64,000 nucleotides of DNA from Palaemon carinicauda (lineage: Eukaryota > Arthropoda > Malacostraca > Decapoda > Palaemonidae): assembly GCF_036898095.1 (NCBI RefSeq), contig NC_090765.1:29768460-29832459 (forward strand). Reading direction: 5' to 3'. Positions 23,681-34,143 of this stretch are shown piece by piece. Both the position numbers and the translations under genes were made by a program. The notes under the pieces were generated by a model, which saw only the letters and a list, made by a program, of their open reading frames with translations, made no database searches and was not told where the DNA came from. Numbering within the stretch: the stretch's first letter is position 1; each line of letters opens with the position of its first letter.

Positions 23681-24739
23681 CGTAGCCTCGCTTCGGCTTC
23701 ACGCCTGGAGACTATCCAGCGTCTCCTCGCGGAGAGAGGCTTTTCGCAACAGGTTGCGGAGAAAATGTCTCAGCACCTGCGAAGGTCCTCTGAGGGAGTC
23801 TACCAAGCAAAGTGGAGAGTCTTTTGTGGTTGGTGTCGTGGAAGGGGTATCTCTCCACTCGATGCCACTATTCCAGCAATAGTGGACTTCCTCGTGTATC
23901 TGCGGGAAGAAATGCGCCTTTTTGTCTCGGCAGTGAAAGGCTTAAGCTTGGCCTTCAGATTGAAGGGCGTGGGTATTTCTTCATCGCTAGAACTCTCTTT
24001 ACTCATACGTAACTATGAGCTTACCTGCCCCCAGTCGGAAGTGAGACCCCCTTCTTGGAACGTGGTTCGAGTCCTCAGGTCTCTTAAGAGACCTCCCTTG
24101 GAGCCATTACGCCAGGCCTCCGATCGCCACCTGTCTTGGAAGACGGCTTTCCTACTCGCCTTGGCTTCGGCCAAGCGAGTTAGTGAACTTCATGGTCTCT
24201 CGTACGACATCGCCCATTCAAGGGGATGGGGGGAGGTAACGTTCAGGTTCGTCCCTGAGTTTGTTGCCAAGACTCAGAATCCTGGAGTGCTGGATCCTCG
24301 GTTCGACTCTTTCAGGATCGCGAGTCTCCGTTCTGTAACAAGCGACCCAGACCAGCTGCTATTATGTCCAGTGAGGTGTCTGAGGCACTACTTAAAGAGA
24401 ACGGCTGCAGTCCGTCCTCATGTGCGAGCTTTGTTTGTGAGCACAGGCAGGACTAAGAGGAGGGTCACCAGGAACACCATCTCAGCTTGGATTCGAAGGG
24501 TTATCCACCATGCCCTGAATCCTGACCCTCCTCCGTCACGTCGCCCTCGGGCCCATGATGTCAGGGGTATTGCTACATCCCTGGCCTTCAAGAGAAACTT
24601 CTCTGTGACGCAGGTACTTCAAGCGGGGGTCTGGAAGCGTCAAACGACCTTCACAGCCCACTACCTGCAAGACGTGACCCACTGGAGCCTCGATACGTTT
24701 GCTATCGGCCCTGTGGTGGCTGCACAACAGCTGGTCTAA
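21827..24739 (+). CDS. DIRS-B tyrosine recombinase (open frame; recombinase domain from about 23690)
   Basis: The frame is open for 970 codons to a stop at 24737-24739. The first two thirds is the alternative reading of pol and has no recognisable domain. The enzyme itself starts about 23690 with SRLETIQRLLAERGFSQQ and the SAM-like N-terminal core-binding module (GVYQAKWRVFCGWC, IVDFLVYL). The catalytic part holds LALASAKRVSELHGLS (first Arg, ~24180), VAKTQNPG (Lys), RAHDVRGIATSLAF (HxxR, ~24550) and FTAHYLQDVTHW (nucleophile Tyr, ~24660). All five catalytic positions appear present, so this copy may still encode an active recombinase. The true start is not determinable. Confidence 0.85.
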   Translation: MSTCGGMPSALRPQVVATRGQCLYGLSDRPRLSRSVHNISTSHDSESSVVELLCHGIGKGAGPSGRSRDHAREGCSPGGRGRLPRLLQSTLSRREGYWRLETRHRSLSSEQVCQANPVQHGDSRHGQTCGETTRLHVHTGSKGRVLPDPNPSVFQEVPEILPRQQDLPVQGAVFRSLHSSSGVHQSVHPDFILGAQERHSSPSLSGRLADPSRLGVDPSSAPRQASGSLPGSGDRGKPREVLSAAIPTTGLTRHANRHQSPQSLSIRRPDSKTEEGGGTLLQAKRTPRPIVVASLRSPILPGPSGSKQPPQDEIPSMAAQVPLESRIRFPGHSDPNGVSGTDGLAVVAGRREPAEGSESSRPPPGIDYVFGRVKRRVGGARSEPEGLRPLVRIRKVPTHQPARIEGRLSGSSAVPSVPGWSLRGVDERQHHGSGLYQRAGRHFFATAIPSCSRDSEVDRNPLDNTISSLHSWQEECARRQSEQGFADSEYRVVFGSSDSQQSPDFVGFPDCGLVRDSLELQAAPVLLPSPGPQGTLARCFPATVGQHRRVCLPTVLSDKKGAQQDQTIGQLFDDSGSSAMASRGMVSGPSAAPDGTPEGASSTTRASRTTPLRRPSQGRSLASASRLETIQRLLAERGFSQQVAEKMSQHLRRSSEGVYQAKWRVFCGWCRGRGISPLDATIPAIVDFLVYLREEMRLFVSAVKGLSLAFRLKGVGISSSLELSLLIRNYELTCPQSEVRPPSWNVVRVLRSLKRPPLEPLRQASDRHLSWKTAFLLALASAKRVSELHGLSYDIAHSRGWGEVTFRFVPEFVAKTQNPGVLDPRFDSFRIASLRSVTSDPDQLLLCPVRCLRHYLKRTAAVRPHVRALFVSTGRTKRRVTRNTISAWIRRVIHHALNPDPPPSRRPRAHDVRGIATSLAFKRNFSVTQVLQAGVWKRQTTFTAHYLQDVTHWSLDTFAIGPVVAAQQLV

Positions 24740-25218
24740 CCTCAGGCTCCTTTTTGGACAAGTAGCAGTAGGTTGAGGGCGTTGTTACCCGGTCTTAGTC
24801 TGCGTGAATGAAAGAGTATGTCTGACCCTTACTTCTTTCTTCATTCTCCCCTCTCTTGGGTAAGCAGCATCCTGGTCCTCGCATAGCTGACTTCGACCTC
24901 TGCAGGTAACCCATGCTTCTTTGTGCTCCTAGTATTAAGCTTAATACTGTTGCGTCTCCCATACCCTGACGAGGTGGTATTGGGAACGTATTATCCTAGA
25001 ATTCCTATCTGAAGGTCTCAAGGTCAACTTCATAGGACGAGTCACACTCTCCTCCTCACACTGCTTATGTAGGCCACTCGTTCCTAGCGATGCTAGGAAC
25101 TTGTGAGCTACAGGGGCTCCCTCTCTCTAGTGCTGCTTACTGAGGGATCGAGCCCCCGGGCAAGCCGAAGTCAGTAAGGCTGGGGACTTTCCATCCTTCC
25201 TAAGGGGTAAGTCACCTT
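24740..25218 (+). other. DIRS-B 3' untranslated region
   Basis: Non-coding sequence between the recombinase stop and the internal complementary region. It has no ORF of note. Confidence 0.7.
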
Positions 25219-25315
25219 ATGTAAATAGCGTGGTTTGTATTTCGGTTACGGAACAAATGACAAATTCGAAGATAATTTGTATTTTTCCTAACCATACAAA
25301 CCTTAGCTATTTACA
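25219..25315 (+). repeat. DIRS-B internal complementary region (circle-junction template)
   Basis: 25219-25256 is complementary to the left outer end (17844-17881) and 25257-25315 to the right outer end (25507-25565). Read on the minus strand it therefore gives right end joined to left end (GAATTTGTCAT|TTGTTCC), exactly the sequence expected at the junction of a closed circle. Confidence 0.85.
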
Positions 25316-25361
25316 CATATGTGCCCGCCATCCCTGACCCCCAAGTCAAGTCCTACCTCTA

Positions 25362-25565
25362 AGTGAAGTGAAGCAAGTCACCGGTGTGTGGAGGGGGGAG
25401 GGGTAGCAAGCTACCCTTCCCCACCCCCCGCTAACTAGCGCGGGGGTAATTAACCCTCGTTAAAACAATTGGCTCGTCATTTCAGCTGCGTTAAAGGTAA
25501 ACCCTATGTAAATAGCTAAGGTTTGTATGGCTAGGAAAAATACAAATTATCTTTGAATTTGTCAT
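25362..25565 (-). repeat. DIRS-B right inverted terminal repeat and outer end
   Basis: Inverted copy of the left repeat (AAGTGAAGTGAAGCAAGTCACC through CCCTATGTAAATAGC) extended by a right-end-specific stretch (GGTTTGTATGGCTAGG to GAATTTGTCAT) ending at 25565. That extension is complementary to 25257-25315. Confidence 0.88.
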
Positions 25566-25805
25566 TTATCATTTTTTGATAATTCTTCTTTTTTACATGT
25601 CTATTATCTAATTTAGTGTGCATTATTCTCATGGGAAATTATGTGTAGTAGTTTATTAAGAAGTTATCATAGGTTTTTGGGCTCAACCACGGATTAATCC
25701 TATTTCAATGTATTCTTATGGGAAAATTTGTTTCGACATCCGAACATTTTCTACATCCGAAGTCGGTTGTGGAACGGATTAAATTCGTATGTAGAGGTAC
25801 CACTG

Positions 25806-26539
25806 TAGATGGTTTATTAAAGCTTTATTTCTTATTTTACCTGTGGGTTTTTAAAAGGTTTTCACACAGAAAGTTTGCTTATCGGCAATGAATAGCCTCT
25901 CTTTTGTTAACGAGTATGCAATATTCTTTCAATCGTGTATTTCAAAGTGTATAGCTTTTCTATACAAATTACAGGGTATATTAAAACATTTTTTGTTTAT
26001 TAAAAGATAAATAAAAGCTTCATTTTTTTTTCCTAATGTGTTTTCAAGGTATTCACTCATAAGCTAGGTTTGTTCATCAACAATGAGTAGCCAAACTTTC
26101 AGTAACGAGTCAGCAATAATTTCTGTCATATTTTAAACAGTATAGATTATTTTTTTTACATTTATTTTTTTGTATAGTACACAGTACATAAAATCCTCTC
26201 TCTCTCTCTATCTCCCTCTCTGCATTTTCATACCCACCTCTCTCTCGTCTCTAACAAATAAAATTGTCGGCTACCTGTACTTTAGTAATATTCAGAGAAC
26301 ATTATGTAAGACAAATTTCTGAAAAATCATTCCATAATCACTTCATAATGAATGGAAAAAATATTTTTGTTTAGAGTGAAATATACAGTAATAGAAAATA
26401 AAGCAAACTTTTTAAAAAATATTCTGTAATCAACAGTAAAACAAATAAATATGGAAATGTTGATTATTATAGAGTAAGTTAGCACGTACAGTTTATCTGA
26501 CGAGCAAATCTCGTACATAGCTTGAGTAGCGGATCCGTG
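25806..26539. other. Intron, AT-rich, with a repeat shared with 32.5 kb
   Basis: 26310-26440 is an inverted copy of sequence at 32505-32640 (landmarks TCTGAAAAATCATTC and GCAAACTTT). A short degenerate TC run lies at 26196-26250. No gene is seen. Confidence 0.55.
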
Positions 26540-26687
26540 GCCTCGTAGTGAAGGGATTAATAGAGATCTTGCTAAAATTAGTGCATGGTGCAAAGTGTGG
26601 GGCATGAAGTTTCGTACCAACAAAACTCAAAGTATTATGGAAAGTAGGTCAAGAACAGTTGCTTCTAAACATCCAGATACAGGTAGT
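26540..26687 (+). pseudogene. LINE reverse transcriptase fragment
   Basis: The + strand encodes LIRDLAKISAWCKVWGMKFRTNKTQ then SRSRTVASKHPD, the segment after the catalytic box of a LINE RT. The same segment, better preserved, occurs on the minus strand at 41290-41480. It is cut off exactly where the TIR element at 26690 begins. Confidence 0.75.
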
Positions 26688-26689
26688 CG

Positions 26690-28596
26690 CTGACTTATGA
26701 CATACAGTATGCGACTTTTAACTGTTCGATTTTGCAACGTCTTTTTTTCCCTATGAGGACGTCACAAGTTTATCTGAAATAGTACACTACTGCAATAGGA
26801 AATATTTTCCTTGGAAATAATCTATTTTCTTTTTATAAAATTGAACTGTTTTATCTTGGTAAGTTGGTATTTTCTTTTATTGTTAATATACAATATCCAT
26901 TTCCAGTAAAAAATACATCAAGAAAAGTTTTAACATCTGTAGAGTTCATATCATATGTCTGTTGACGTAATATTACCGGCGGAAAGCAAGCGGGAGTAAT
27001 AGTTATTTCCTTCCAAAAGGCTAACGATTAGTGTTATCATTCCCATTATCGAAATATCAAGTGGTGATGCAAAGTATTTTATGGGTCTGTATTGGTTGTT
27101 TTGAGTACTACATAGAATAAATTTGACTCTACGCTAGTTTCATTTAATCTCTGATAATCGATATTTATTTAAAGAAGGTACACTAATATAGGACAAATGT
27201 TTTTTGGCAAATAATATATTTTCTTTTACATTATGAAAATGAAATACTTTGCTTGGTAAGTTGTATTTTCTTTCATTTCTGCAGGAAAAAAGTAAAGGGT
27301 TTTACATATTTTGCAAGTCATTTTTTGTCGAGTTCACGTCACATGTCTTGTGACATCAAATTTCTGGCAAAAGGCGCTGGCAAAAAGAATAATTTCCTTT
27401 TTGGCGTGTTACCAAGTAATTTTATTACAGTATTCCCATCATCAAAACGCCATGTAACGATATCAAGTGTTTTAGTGGTTTGTATCAGTAGTTATGAGAA
27501 TAGTACTACTTACCGTAAATTTAAGAAAAAAATATGATGGCGTCATAATTCTGGCAGAAGGCGAGTGGCAAGCCAAGTGATTTCCTTTCGAGGTGTTACT
27601 AATATTCCCATAATTGAAACATTGAGTAATGATAAAAAAAATTCTAATAATATCCAAAGAAATTTAAAGATTTAACAGTGAATTAAAAATCAAAGACACA
27701 GACAGACAGTGAGTATGTGTGTATTCATATGATAACTAATAATAAGGGCTCTAAACGAACCGTATAGAAACTATGATATCCTATAACATATTGGTGCTGA
27801 TGTAATATTCATTATGAAGATATTTTGAATAGAAAAATTACATAAGCAACGCTATGCCCGCATAATCGCAATACGGTAGCGTGACCTTGAGATAATCTGA
27901 TGCTTACTATAGTAGAACAAAAGTAATTGTTGATTATTGAAATGCTACTGAAATTGAGAAATCAAATTCAAACATGCTTTAATAAATCATAATTAAACAC
28001 AATTAAGTCTAATGAAATATAAAGGCTTGATAATGAACTAAAATTTAAATACTGTATGAAGCTTTAAAAGTGAACTAGCTGTATGCACGGACATGCGCAC
28101 ACAGAGAAAGAGAGAGAGAGAGAGAACATATTCGTATAACAACTAGTAATAATGGCTATAAACGAATGTATATAAAACTATATCCTGTAACATACTAGTG
28201 CTGATGTAAACATCATGAATATGTTTCATGTAAATTAAGTAATTAAATAAACAGTAAGCCATTCGTATGTGCACATTATTTGATATGGTAGCGGGAACTA
28301 AAGATTAGAAGCACAGCTGATTTTAACTAAGGGTAAACAAAAAAGTTGTTAATTATTAAAATGTTTCCGAAATTGAAAAATAGAATACAGTAGTGCTTTA
28401 ATAGAACATATGATATATCATGAAACAAGAAAATTTAATAATGATATACTGTAAGGAAATATTGATTAAATAGCATTGCCGAACCATGACATAGCGTAAT
28501 AAATCTATGGAAACTGCATTTCAAGTTCGCCATACATCCAGATCAACTTATGAAGTGCCTCGGTCATTATCTTGGTCGTAAGTCGATGACTGCCCG
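26690..28596. mobile_element. Non-autonomous TA-flanked TIR element
   Basis: The left end CAGGTAGTCGCTGACTTATGAC and the right end (opposite strand) CGGGCAGTCATCGACTTACGAC are inverted over ~22 bp with a few mismatches and flanked by TA (26688-26689, 28597-28598). That fits Tc1/mariner or Tigger-type movement. No transposase is seen. The interior has a diverged direct duplication of about 405 bp (27690-28100 against 28100-28500; landmark GTGCTGATGTAA). Confidence 0.7.
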
Positions 28597-28598
28597 TA

Positions 28599-29214
28599 CT
28601 ATGGTTGTGTAAAAAGATATATATTCATTGAAGTGATTATGCTATTCCGTTATAATTCCACAATAAATAGACCACAAGAGATGTAAAACTACTTGTTATT
28701 AATAATTTACTTTACATTGTATAGAAATATAATGAAAATATACATTTGCTTCCGTTGATACAACAAGAAGTATTCTCTGATAACCATCGAATGATATAAA
28801 ACCATTCTTCAGTAATAGTGGTCTTCACATTATAAAGTAATATAATGAAAATATCCATTGGTTTTCTTTGGTACTAGGCGTATTCTATAAGGTATGCGAT
28901 AAACAAAAACTGATGACAAAAGAAACATAATTCTGGCTATAAGTCAATTTCAAATAAGGTTAGGAAGTGACCTTGCACTCCTTCTCTGACTAGACAAATT
29001 TACTCAACTTCACCCTCTGTCTTGGATTGGCCAATCTATGCTTACCCTGCAGGAGTGAAATGAATCAAGAAGAGGTGAGGTGCCTTCAAGGGCTAGAAAG
29101 AAGCATGCCATTGTATTGCCATATTCTTCAGAGTGCTATGTGAGACTGCCCATTTGAAACAGTCCTTTGCGTGCCCTTACCAAAATTTTAAACCGACCAG
29201 TATGGTTGTATTGT
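28599..29214. other. Intron with diverged repeat units shared with 32.7-33.05 kb
   Basis: 28640-28920 contains two diverged units (landmarks ATAATTCCAC, TATAATGAAAATATCCAT and AAGTATT) that recur at 32660-33050. No coding potential is seen. Confidence 0.55.
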
Positions 29215-29577
29215 TACACAGGATCACACCATCCTAAGGAAGAGACTTATGTTAAAGGACGATGGTTTGTATTTGCATAGTAACGAATCAAATTTTTCAA
29301 ATAATTGTATTTTTCATAACTACAAACCAAAGTCCCCTAAGTTTCACTTCCCGCCTCAACCACGCTGCAAACCCTAGGTCAAGGTTAAAGTGGCTTCTCG
29401 GTGTGCTGACAAAGGGGCAGGGGTTTCTCTTCACCTACCAGAAACTACCAACACCACCTTATGATTTTTAACAGGAGAGTTCCAGCCAAGCTGAAGTCAT
29501 ACTCTAATTGAAGGACTCAGGTTTTTATAGTCAGGAAACATTAAAATTACTCTTAGAATTTGTGATGTTTGAATTTT
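29215..29577 (+). repeat. Solo DIRS-type 3' end (internal complementary region plus terminal repeat)
   Basis: GGTTTGTATTTGCATAG and CAAATAATTGTATTTTTCAT..ACAAACC (29266-29330) are inverted relative to CAGGTTTTTATAGTCAGG..AGAATTTG (29518-29565). This is the same two-block layout as the right ends of DIRS-A and DIRS-B. It ends about 38 bp before the acceptor of the exon at 29615. Confidence 0.65.
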
Positions 29578-29614
29578 ATTTTGTTTTATTCTCAAAATTG
29601 TTTATTACTTGCAG

Positions 29615-29959
29615 GTGATCAAGAAGTCATTGATGCTGCTCCGAACTACAATGATCTGCCTCCTCCACCCAGTGTCCCACCACCTCCAGCAGCTGCAAGT
29701 TTACTGGTGCCAGAAAGTGCTCATGGTCCCAGGCTAAATATTGATGAGATGATTCAACGATTGGCTGAAGAACAAGACCAAAGAATAGCCCATGATAGAG
29801 TTGATATAGGGGGTGTACAGCCAGGACCTAGTGGTGTAGCAGATCGCCGTGAAAGCACCAGCAGCTCAAGAGGAGAAAGGAGACCAAGCTCTAGTGGTCC
29901 AACTAATGACCATTCATATGCTGTCGCATCTCTACATGATCCATTGTCACCCAGAGCAA
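29615..29959 (+). CDS. BRWD3: BRWD3 exon: proline-rich and DEMIQRL helix segment
   Basis: Acceptor TTACTTGCAG, donor GAGCAA|GTGAGT. The first two bases complete the Gly codon from the previous exon; 114 codons follow and one base is left over. The peptide carries a Pro-rich stretch (NDLPPPPSVPPPPAAAS), then IDEMIQRLAEEQDQR, which matches the DSMIQRLQQEQDLR region of PHIP, then a Ser/Arg-rich tail (STSSSRGERRPSSS). The Pro-rich part is expected to be disordered. The acceptor lies only about 38 bp downstream of a DIRS end fragment (29215-29577). Confidence 0.9.
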
Positions 29960-31639
29960 GTGAGTGTATTTTGTTCGTACTCTTAAATTGTAAATACAAT
30001 GTTGGGACTTGACTTCCTCAAGAGCAATATTAGTTGCTCACTGTATTGTGTTGCCGCTGGAACTCCTCTGGAAAAGTTTGGCAGCTTTCTTAAGGTTCAC
30101 GAGTGGATGTAGGTTCATGCAGTTGACATGACATTTCTCTGGTGGTATTCTTATCCTTTTGCTCTCTTCTTGACCAATAATTGTCAACCCTTGCTCAGTG
30201 GAGGATAGGATTGAACTCTGCAAATTTTTGGACTAGTTAAGGTTATCTGTATCACTGTCCCAACTAGGATTCGCTATATAGTAATAGATTTCCTCTTCCG
30301 TTTCATGTATATATATTTAGTACCTCTACAAAAGTATCTTTTATCTATTGCTACCAGAAAACTAGTCATTGTTCATAATGCATGATGATGATACTGCCAA
30401 ATGTTTCAAGTTTTTTTTAAATGTTGGTGGAATGCTGTTACCCAGCAAGGATTTTAGTAGCTTCCTAAGATCTTTCATCAATTAGACAAATTAGCTCACA
30501 TTTTTCCTTTGCTGAACAATGTTAATTTACTAACAAACTATTGCTAAAAGTACCATGTTTTTTGGCTATCTTCCATTGTCTATGTTTCAGTCTGAGATTT
30601 TATGGAATTTTACATGATACCGGCATACCCGCTTTAATTAGTGTGAGCGTCCTTATGCAATTCGGGAGTCAAACTTTATTTTGTTCCTTTACAGCTGAAT
30701 AATCTTCTTGGTAGCTAGATGTTAATAACTGTAATACTGTAATATTAAGGTGACATGCACCATTGAACTAGTTTTCCTGACTTCTCGGTTCATTTTGATA
30801 TCACGCTTCAGTTAGTAATGTTTGTTTTAAGTTTTCATCTTTTATTTTTTTTTGATAAGTTTCTGTCACTTATAGAAACACATTAAGGCATGGATTTTAT
30901 CTGTGACCAATACTTTATTTTATATGTGTGTCAATGTACAAACTTTTAGGGCGGAGTTGACATCACCCCCAGAGCAGCATGAAGGCCATGATTTAGTTTT
31001 ATACACTAGATGTACAAAATATTAAGTCTAGATCATTCAGATAATTAAATTTTGCCATTCCTTATTAATTTATATCATTAGTTTGTGTTTTTGGGTCATA
31101 ATACCTTTTAAGGTTTCTTCCTCCCATAAATGGTTTGAAAAATTTAAATGCTGCTCTTTAGAAGATTGCAACTTTGGTATATTAAATGTTGATCAGTTGA
31201 TCAGGGTGCATTAAAAGGGAAATTTATGAAGTTGAACTGGGGAAGTTAAAGGAACATTTCATTTTTTTATATTTTTCCAATCTTTATTAACATAAGATGT
31301 TCAACAGATAAGGTAACAATCATTTATCTGAAATAGCAAACATAGTAAAGTGCTAATGGAATCTCAAATGGCACAAGTCTTATCTGATCCATGATTATCC
31401 AGCCTCTTGATTCATGTTATACTATTAATTTCTTCAATAACCCACAACTTGTTGGTATATATATGCTTAAGAACAGCTAGGGATGTGAGCGGGGGTCTGA
31501 ATGATCTCTACAGGTATTATGAACATTGAACAAATTTATGTAATAGTTGGATTTATTGAACTAAAAGAAAGGTTTTCATCATATTATAAGGTATGTTGCT
31601 CCTCTGGTACACTGATATTTCTTTTACCTTTTATCATAG
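29960..31639. other. Intron without recognised elements
   Basis: 1.7 kb of AT-rich intron between two BRWD3 exons. I see no gene and no repeat with a second copy in the window. Confidence 0.6.
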
Positions 31640-31983
31640 GTCGTGTTGGTGCTCGAAGAGTTGGTGATGTTGAAGGTGTACGGCAATCAACTGGTAACTG
31701 GCAGAGGGATCCAAACATCAAGTGGAATCGCAGAGTTATTGTTCGCCGACAAAGAAATGCCATGCTTATACAGTCATTGGAAAGAAGAAAGATTCTGGGT
31801 GAACTTGAATTACAGATATATGATGAAGAGAGTCGTAAAAAACCAGAGCCAGTAAGATTGCCAGAAGAGCCACCGCAAGAACCAGAACGAAAAACCCGGA
31901 AAAAACAAAAGAAAACACCAGCGTATGTAACGAGATCAGTTAGAGACAGCAGAAGGAATTCTTATGATGGGAATGAGGCTGAG
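31640..31983 (+). CDS. BRWD3: BRWD3 exon: IEGVRQ-like and basic segment
   Basis: Acceptor TTTATCATAG, donor GAG|GTAAGT. The first two bases close a Ser codon, then 114 codons end in phase 0. The peptide includes GDVEGVRQSTGNWQ, matching the QIEGVRQ block of PHIP, then WNRRVIVRRQRNA, matching the WSRRVVVPE segment, then a Lys/Arg/Glu-rich stretch (PERKTRKKQKKTPAYVTRS). The basic run could act in nuclear import or DNA contact, which is inference only. Confidence 0.9.
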
Positions 31984-34136
31984 GTAAGTCTTGCCATAAA
32001 GGTTTATAGTGTTGGCATCTTTGTAGAAAAAAATCATTTAACTACTATTCTATATGGTATTAATTTTTTTTGCCGTAGTCATAATAGCAGATCTTTAAAT
32101 CTTTGAAGTCAAGGGCATTAAAATTGGAATGGGACAAGTTAAAAATGATGGACTACTAGGTGGGAAAATCAGAGGGTTTGGTTGAGGACTACTGTTTAGG
32201 CAGTAAGCAATACAGATGGTTCCAAAAAAAGATTAACACTACAAACTTATGTAAGTGTCACCCTAGGTAGTGCAGTATTCCAAGAATTTACATCGGGTAA
32301 TCAAATGTAAATTTAATATATGTATAAGTAAATATTTTTCTCCCTCTACCTACTGCCCCCTTGACCTCTTCACTAAAAGGCCGCAGATCTGCTACTCGAG
32401 CTATGTACGACATTTGTCATCATCAGATATACTGTACTTTATATGTTCACTTACTCTATAATAACCTACATTTCCATGTTTATTTGTTTTACTGCTGATT
32501 TCAGAATAAATTTTTCAAAAGTTTGCTTTATTTTCTATTGTATTCACTCTAAACAGCCAAAATATTTTTTTACCATTCATTGTGAAGTTATAGAATAATT
32601 TTTCAGAAATTTATATCATATTTCCTTTAAATAATGGTAAAGCAATGTAATTTTGCCTGTAAAAAAAAATACTTTAGATTCATGATAAATAGCTGTTGAA
32701 AGGTATAAAACAACTTGTCAGTAATAATGAACTTTACGTTATGCAGAAATGTGAAAATATCTATATGTGAACTTTGACACAAGAAGTACTCTATTAATTT
32801 ATAATTATAAGGTATGGTAAAGCACTGATTTCGTGTTTAAAGAACTTTCTACTCATTGAAGTGACTTATTCCTTAATAATTCCACGATAAAAAGCCGTCG
32901 AAAGGTATAAAACTACTCGTCAGTAATAATGGACTTAACGTTATACAGAAATATAATGAAAATATCCATTTGTTTCCTTTGACACAAAAAGTATTTTATA
33001 ATGTAAAATTTTATAAGGTATATGATGAACAAAAGTGTGCATGTGTTTTTTTGTTAAGACATAATTCCTGTTTTGGGTATTTTACGGGACCGGAAATAGA
33101 AACTGCGCATGTAAAAACATGACGAATACTGTACTGCATAGAATGTCAATGAATGGATATAATGACAGTAGGCTAACTTTTACTTGTGAAAACAATGAAC
33201 AATACTAATATTAAATATCAAAGGTATGATTATGATATTTTGTAGAAATGATAGTTGAGAAAAAAGGAGTAAAATAAGAAAAAGACAAATTTAGTCAAGT
33301 GTCAACGACTAGGATTACTGGTACAGTATTTTGGTGACTTGGGCGAGTAAGTGGCAGAGAACCGTTGATGTTTGAAGGGCTAAGAGTTAGGCAGAGGATT
33401 GTTCTTTCTTCGGGCAGGGCTTCTATCATCCATATACAGCTTATGCTAACATCCTGATGAACATATGCATAAAAAGAAGAATGCAGATTTTAAAGATCCC
33501 TCCAGTTTTCTGTCTTTGCTTAATTTTTAAGTGCATAATTGGTGTGTGATTTGAACACACATGTCATCATAGGAATACACTAAAATAGACCTTACGTAAT
33601 CACGAATAAAGACTAGAATCGCAAGTGTTTCAGTTGGTGATGGGGTGAGATGTGAGGATCCCTAAGTTTCTAAGTTTGAGTAATGCCTTAGGTAGGGAAT
33701 GTTGCCATTGGCTAGAGAGTGGTGTTATTCTTTATGGAAGTGAAAATACTGGAATAGCTCTTACACAATCAGAAATAAAGGCTAGAATCCCAGACTTCGT
33801 GAGTTGACTGAAGAAAGGAGGAGCTAATATTAGGGATATGAGATTTTTTAATGAAATTTCCTGAGTGTGAGCTGTGTAATCTTTTACAACTTTCAAGCTG
33901 GTCTTATAAGAAATGATTGATAATTATGCACAGTTCATTGCAGACAGGGTTTTTAGGGGAAAATTTAAGTTTTTGTGTTTTCTTTTTATGTTCATAGTAT
34001 GTTGGTCTAGAATTTTTAATTATTACATTACAGCATTTAAATTGGAATGGATTAAATAAATATGTCACGGGGATTCAGTACTCAATTGTTTTAGAAATGC
34101 CAAATTGATATCACATGTTCTTTATCTGTGCATGTT
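31984..34136. other. Intron with diverged repeat units
   Basis: 32505-32640 is an inverted match to 26310-26440. 32660-33050 holds two units (landmarks CGTCGAAAGGTATAAAAC and AATATCCATTTG) shared with 28.6-28.9 kb. A diverged duplication of about 185 bp lies at 33585-33810 (AATAAAGACTAGAATC and AATAAAGGCTAGAATC). No gene is seen. Confidence 0.55.
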
Positions 34137-34143
34137 TAGATTT

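Larger units (their letters stand above)
17844..25565 (+). mobile_element. DIRS-type retrotransposon B, both ends present
   Basis: Inverted terminal repeats (17872-18029 against 25362-25515), gag, RT-RNase H-methyltransferase and tyrosine recombinase frames, and an internal complementary region (25219-25315) give the complete DIRS1-like layout in 7.7 kb. There is no target duplication of the usual kind; the sequence shared by the two junctions is only ATTT. Pol and Gag carry stops and frameshifts but the recombinase frame is open. It is nested in Tigger-1. Confidence 0.9.
15333..25805 (+). mobile_element. Tigger-like DNA transposon 1, split by DIRS-B
   Basis: The left end CAGTGGAACCTCTGTATCC and the right end (opposite strand) CAGTGGTACCTCTACATACG are inverted and flanked by TA (15331-15332, 25806-25807). 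Removing DIRS-B (17844-25565) leaves about 2.75 kb, the normal size. Motifs such as ACATCCGAA recur in both subterminal regions. The transposase lies left of the DIRS insertion, so the insertion hit the 3' untranslated part. Confidence 0.88.

Noticed and set aside
31501..31639. Upstream extension of the exon at 31640
   Set aside because: The open frame continues upstream by chance; the acceptor TTTATCATAG and phase with the previous exon set the start at 31640.
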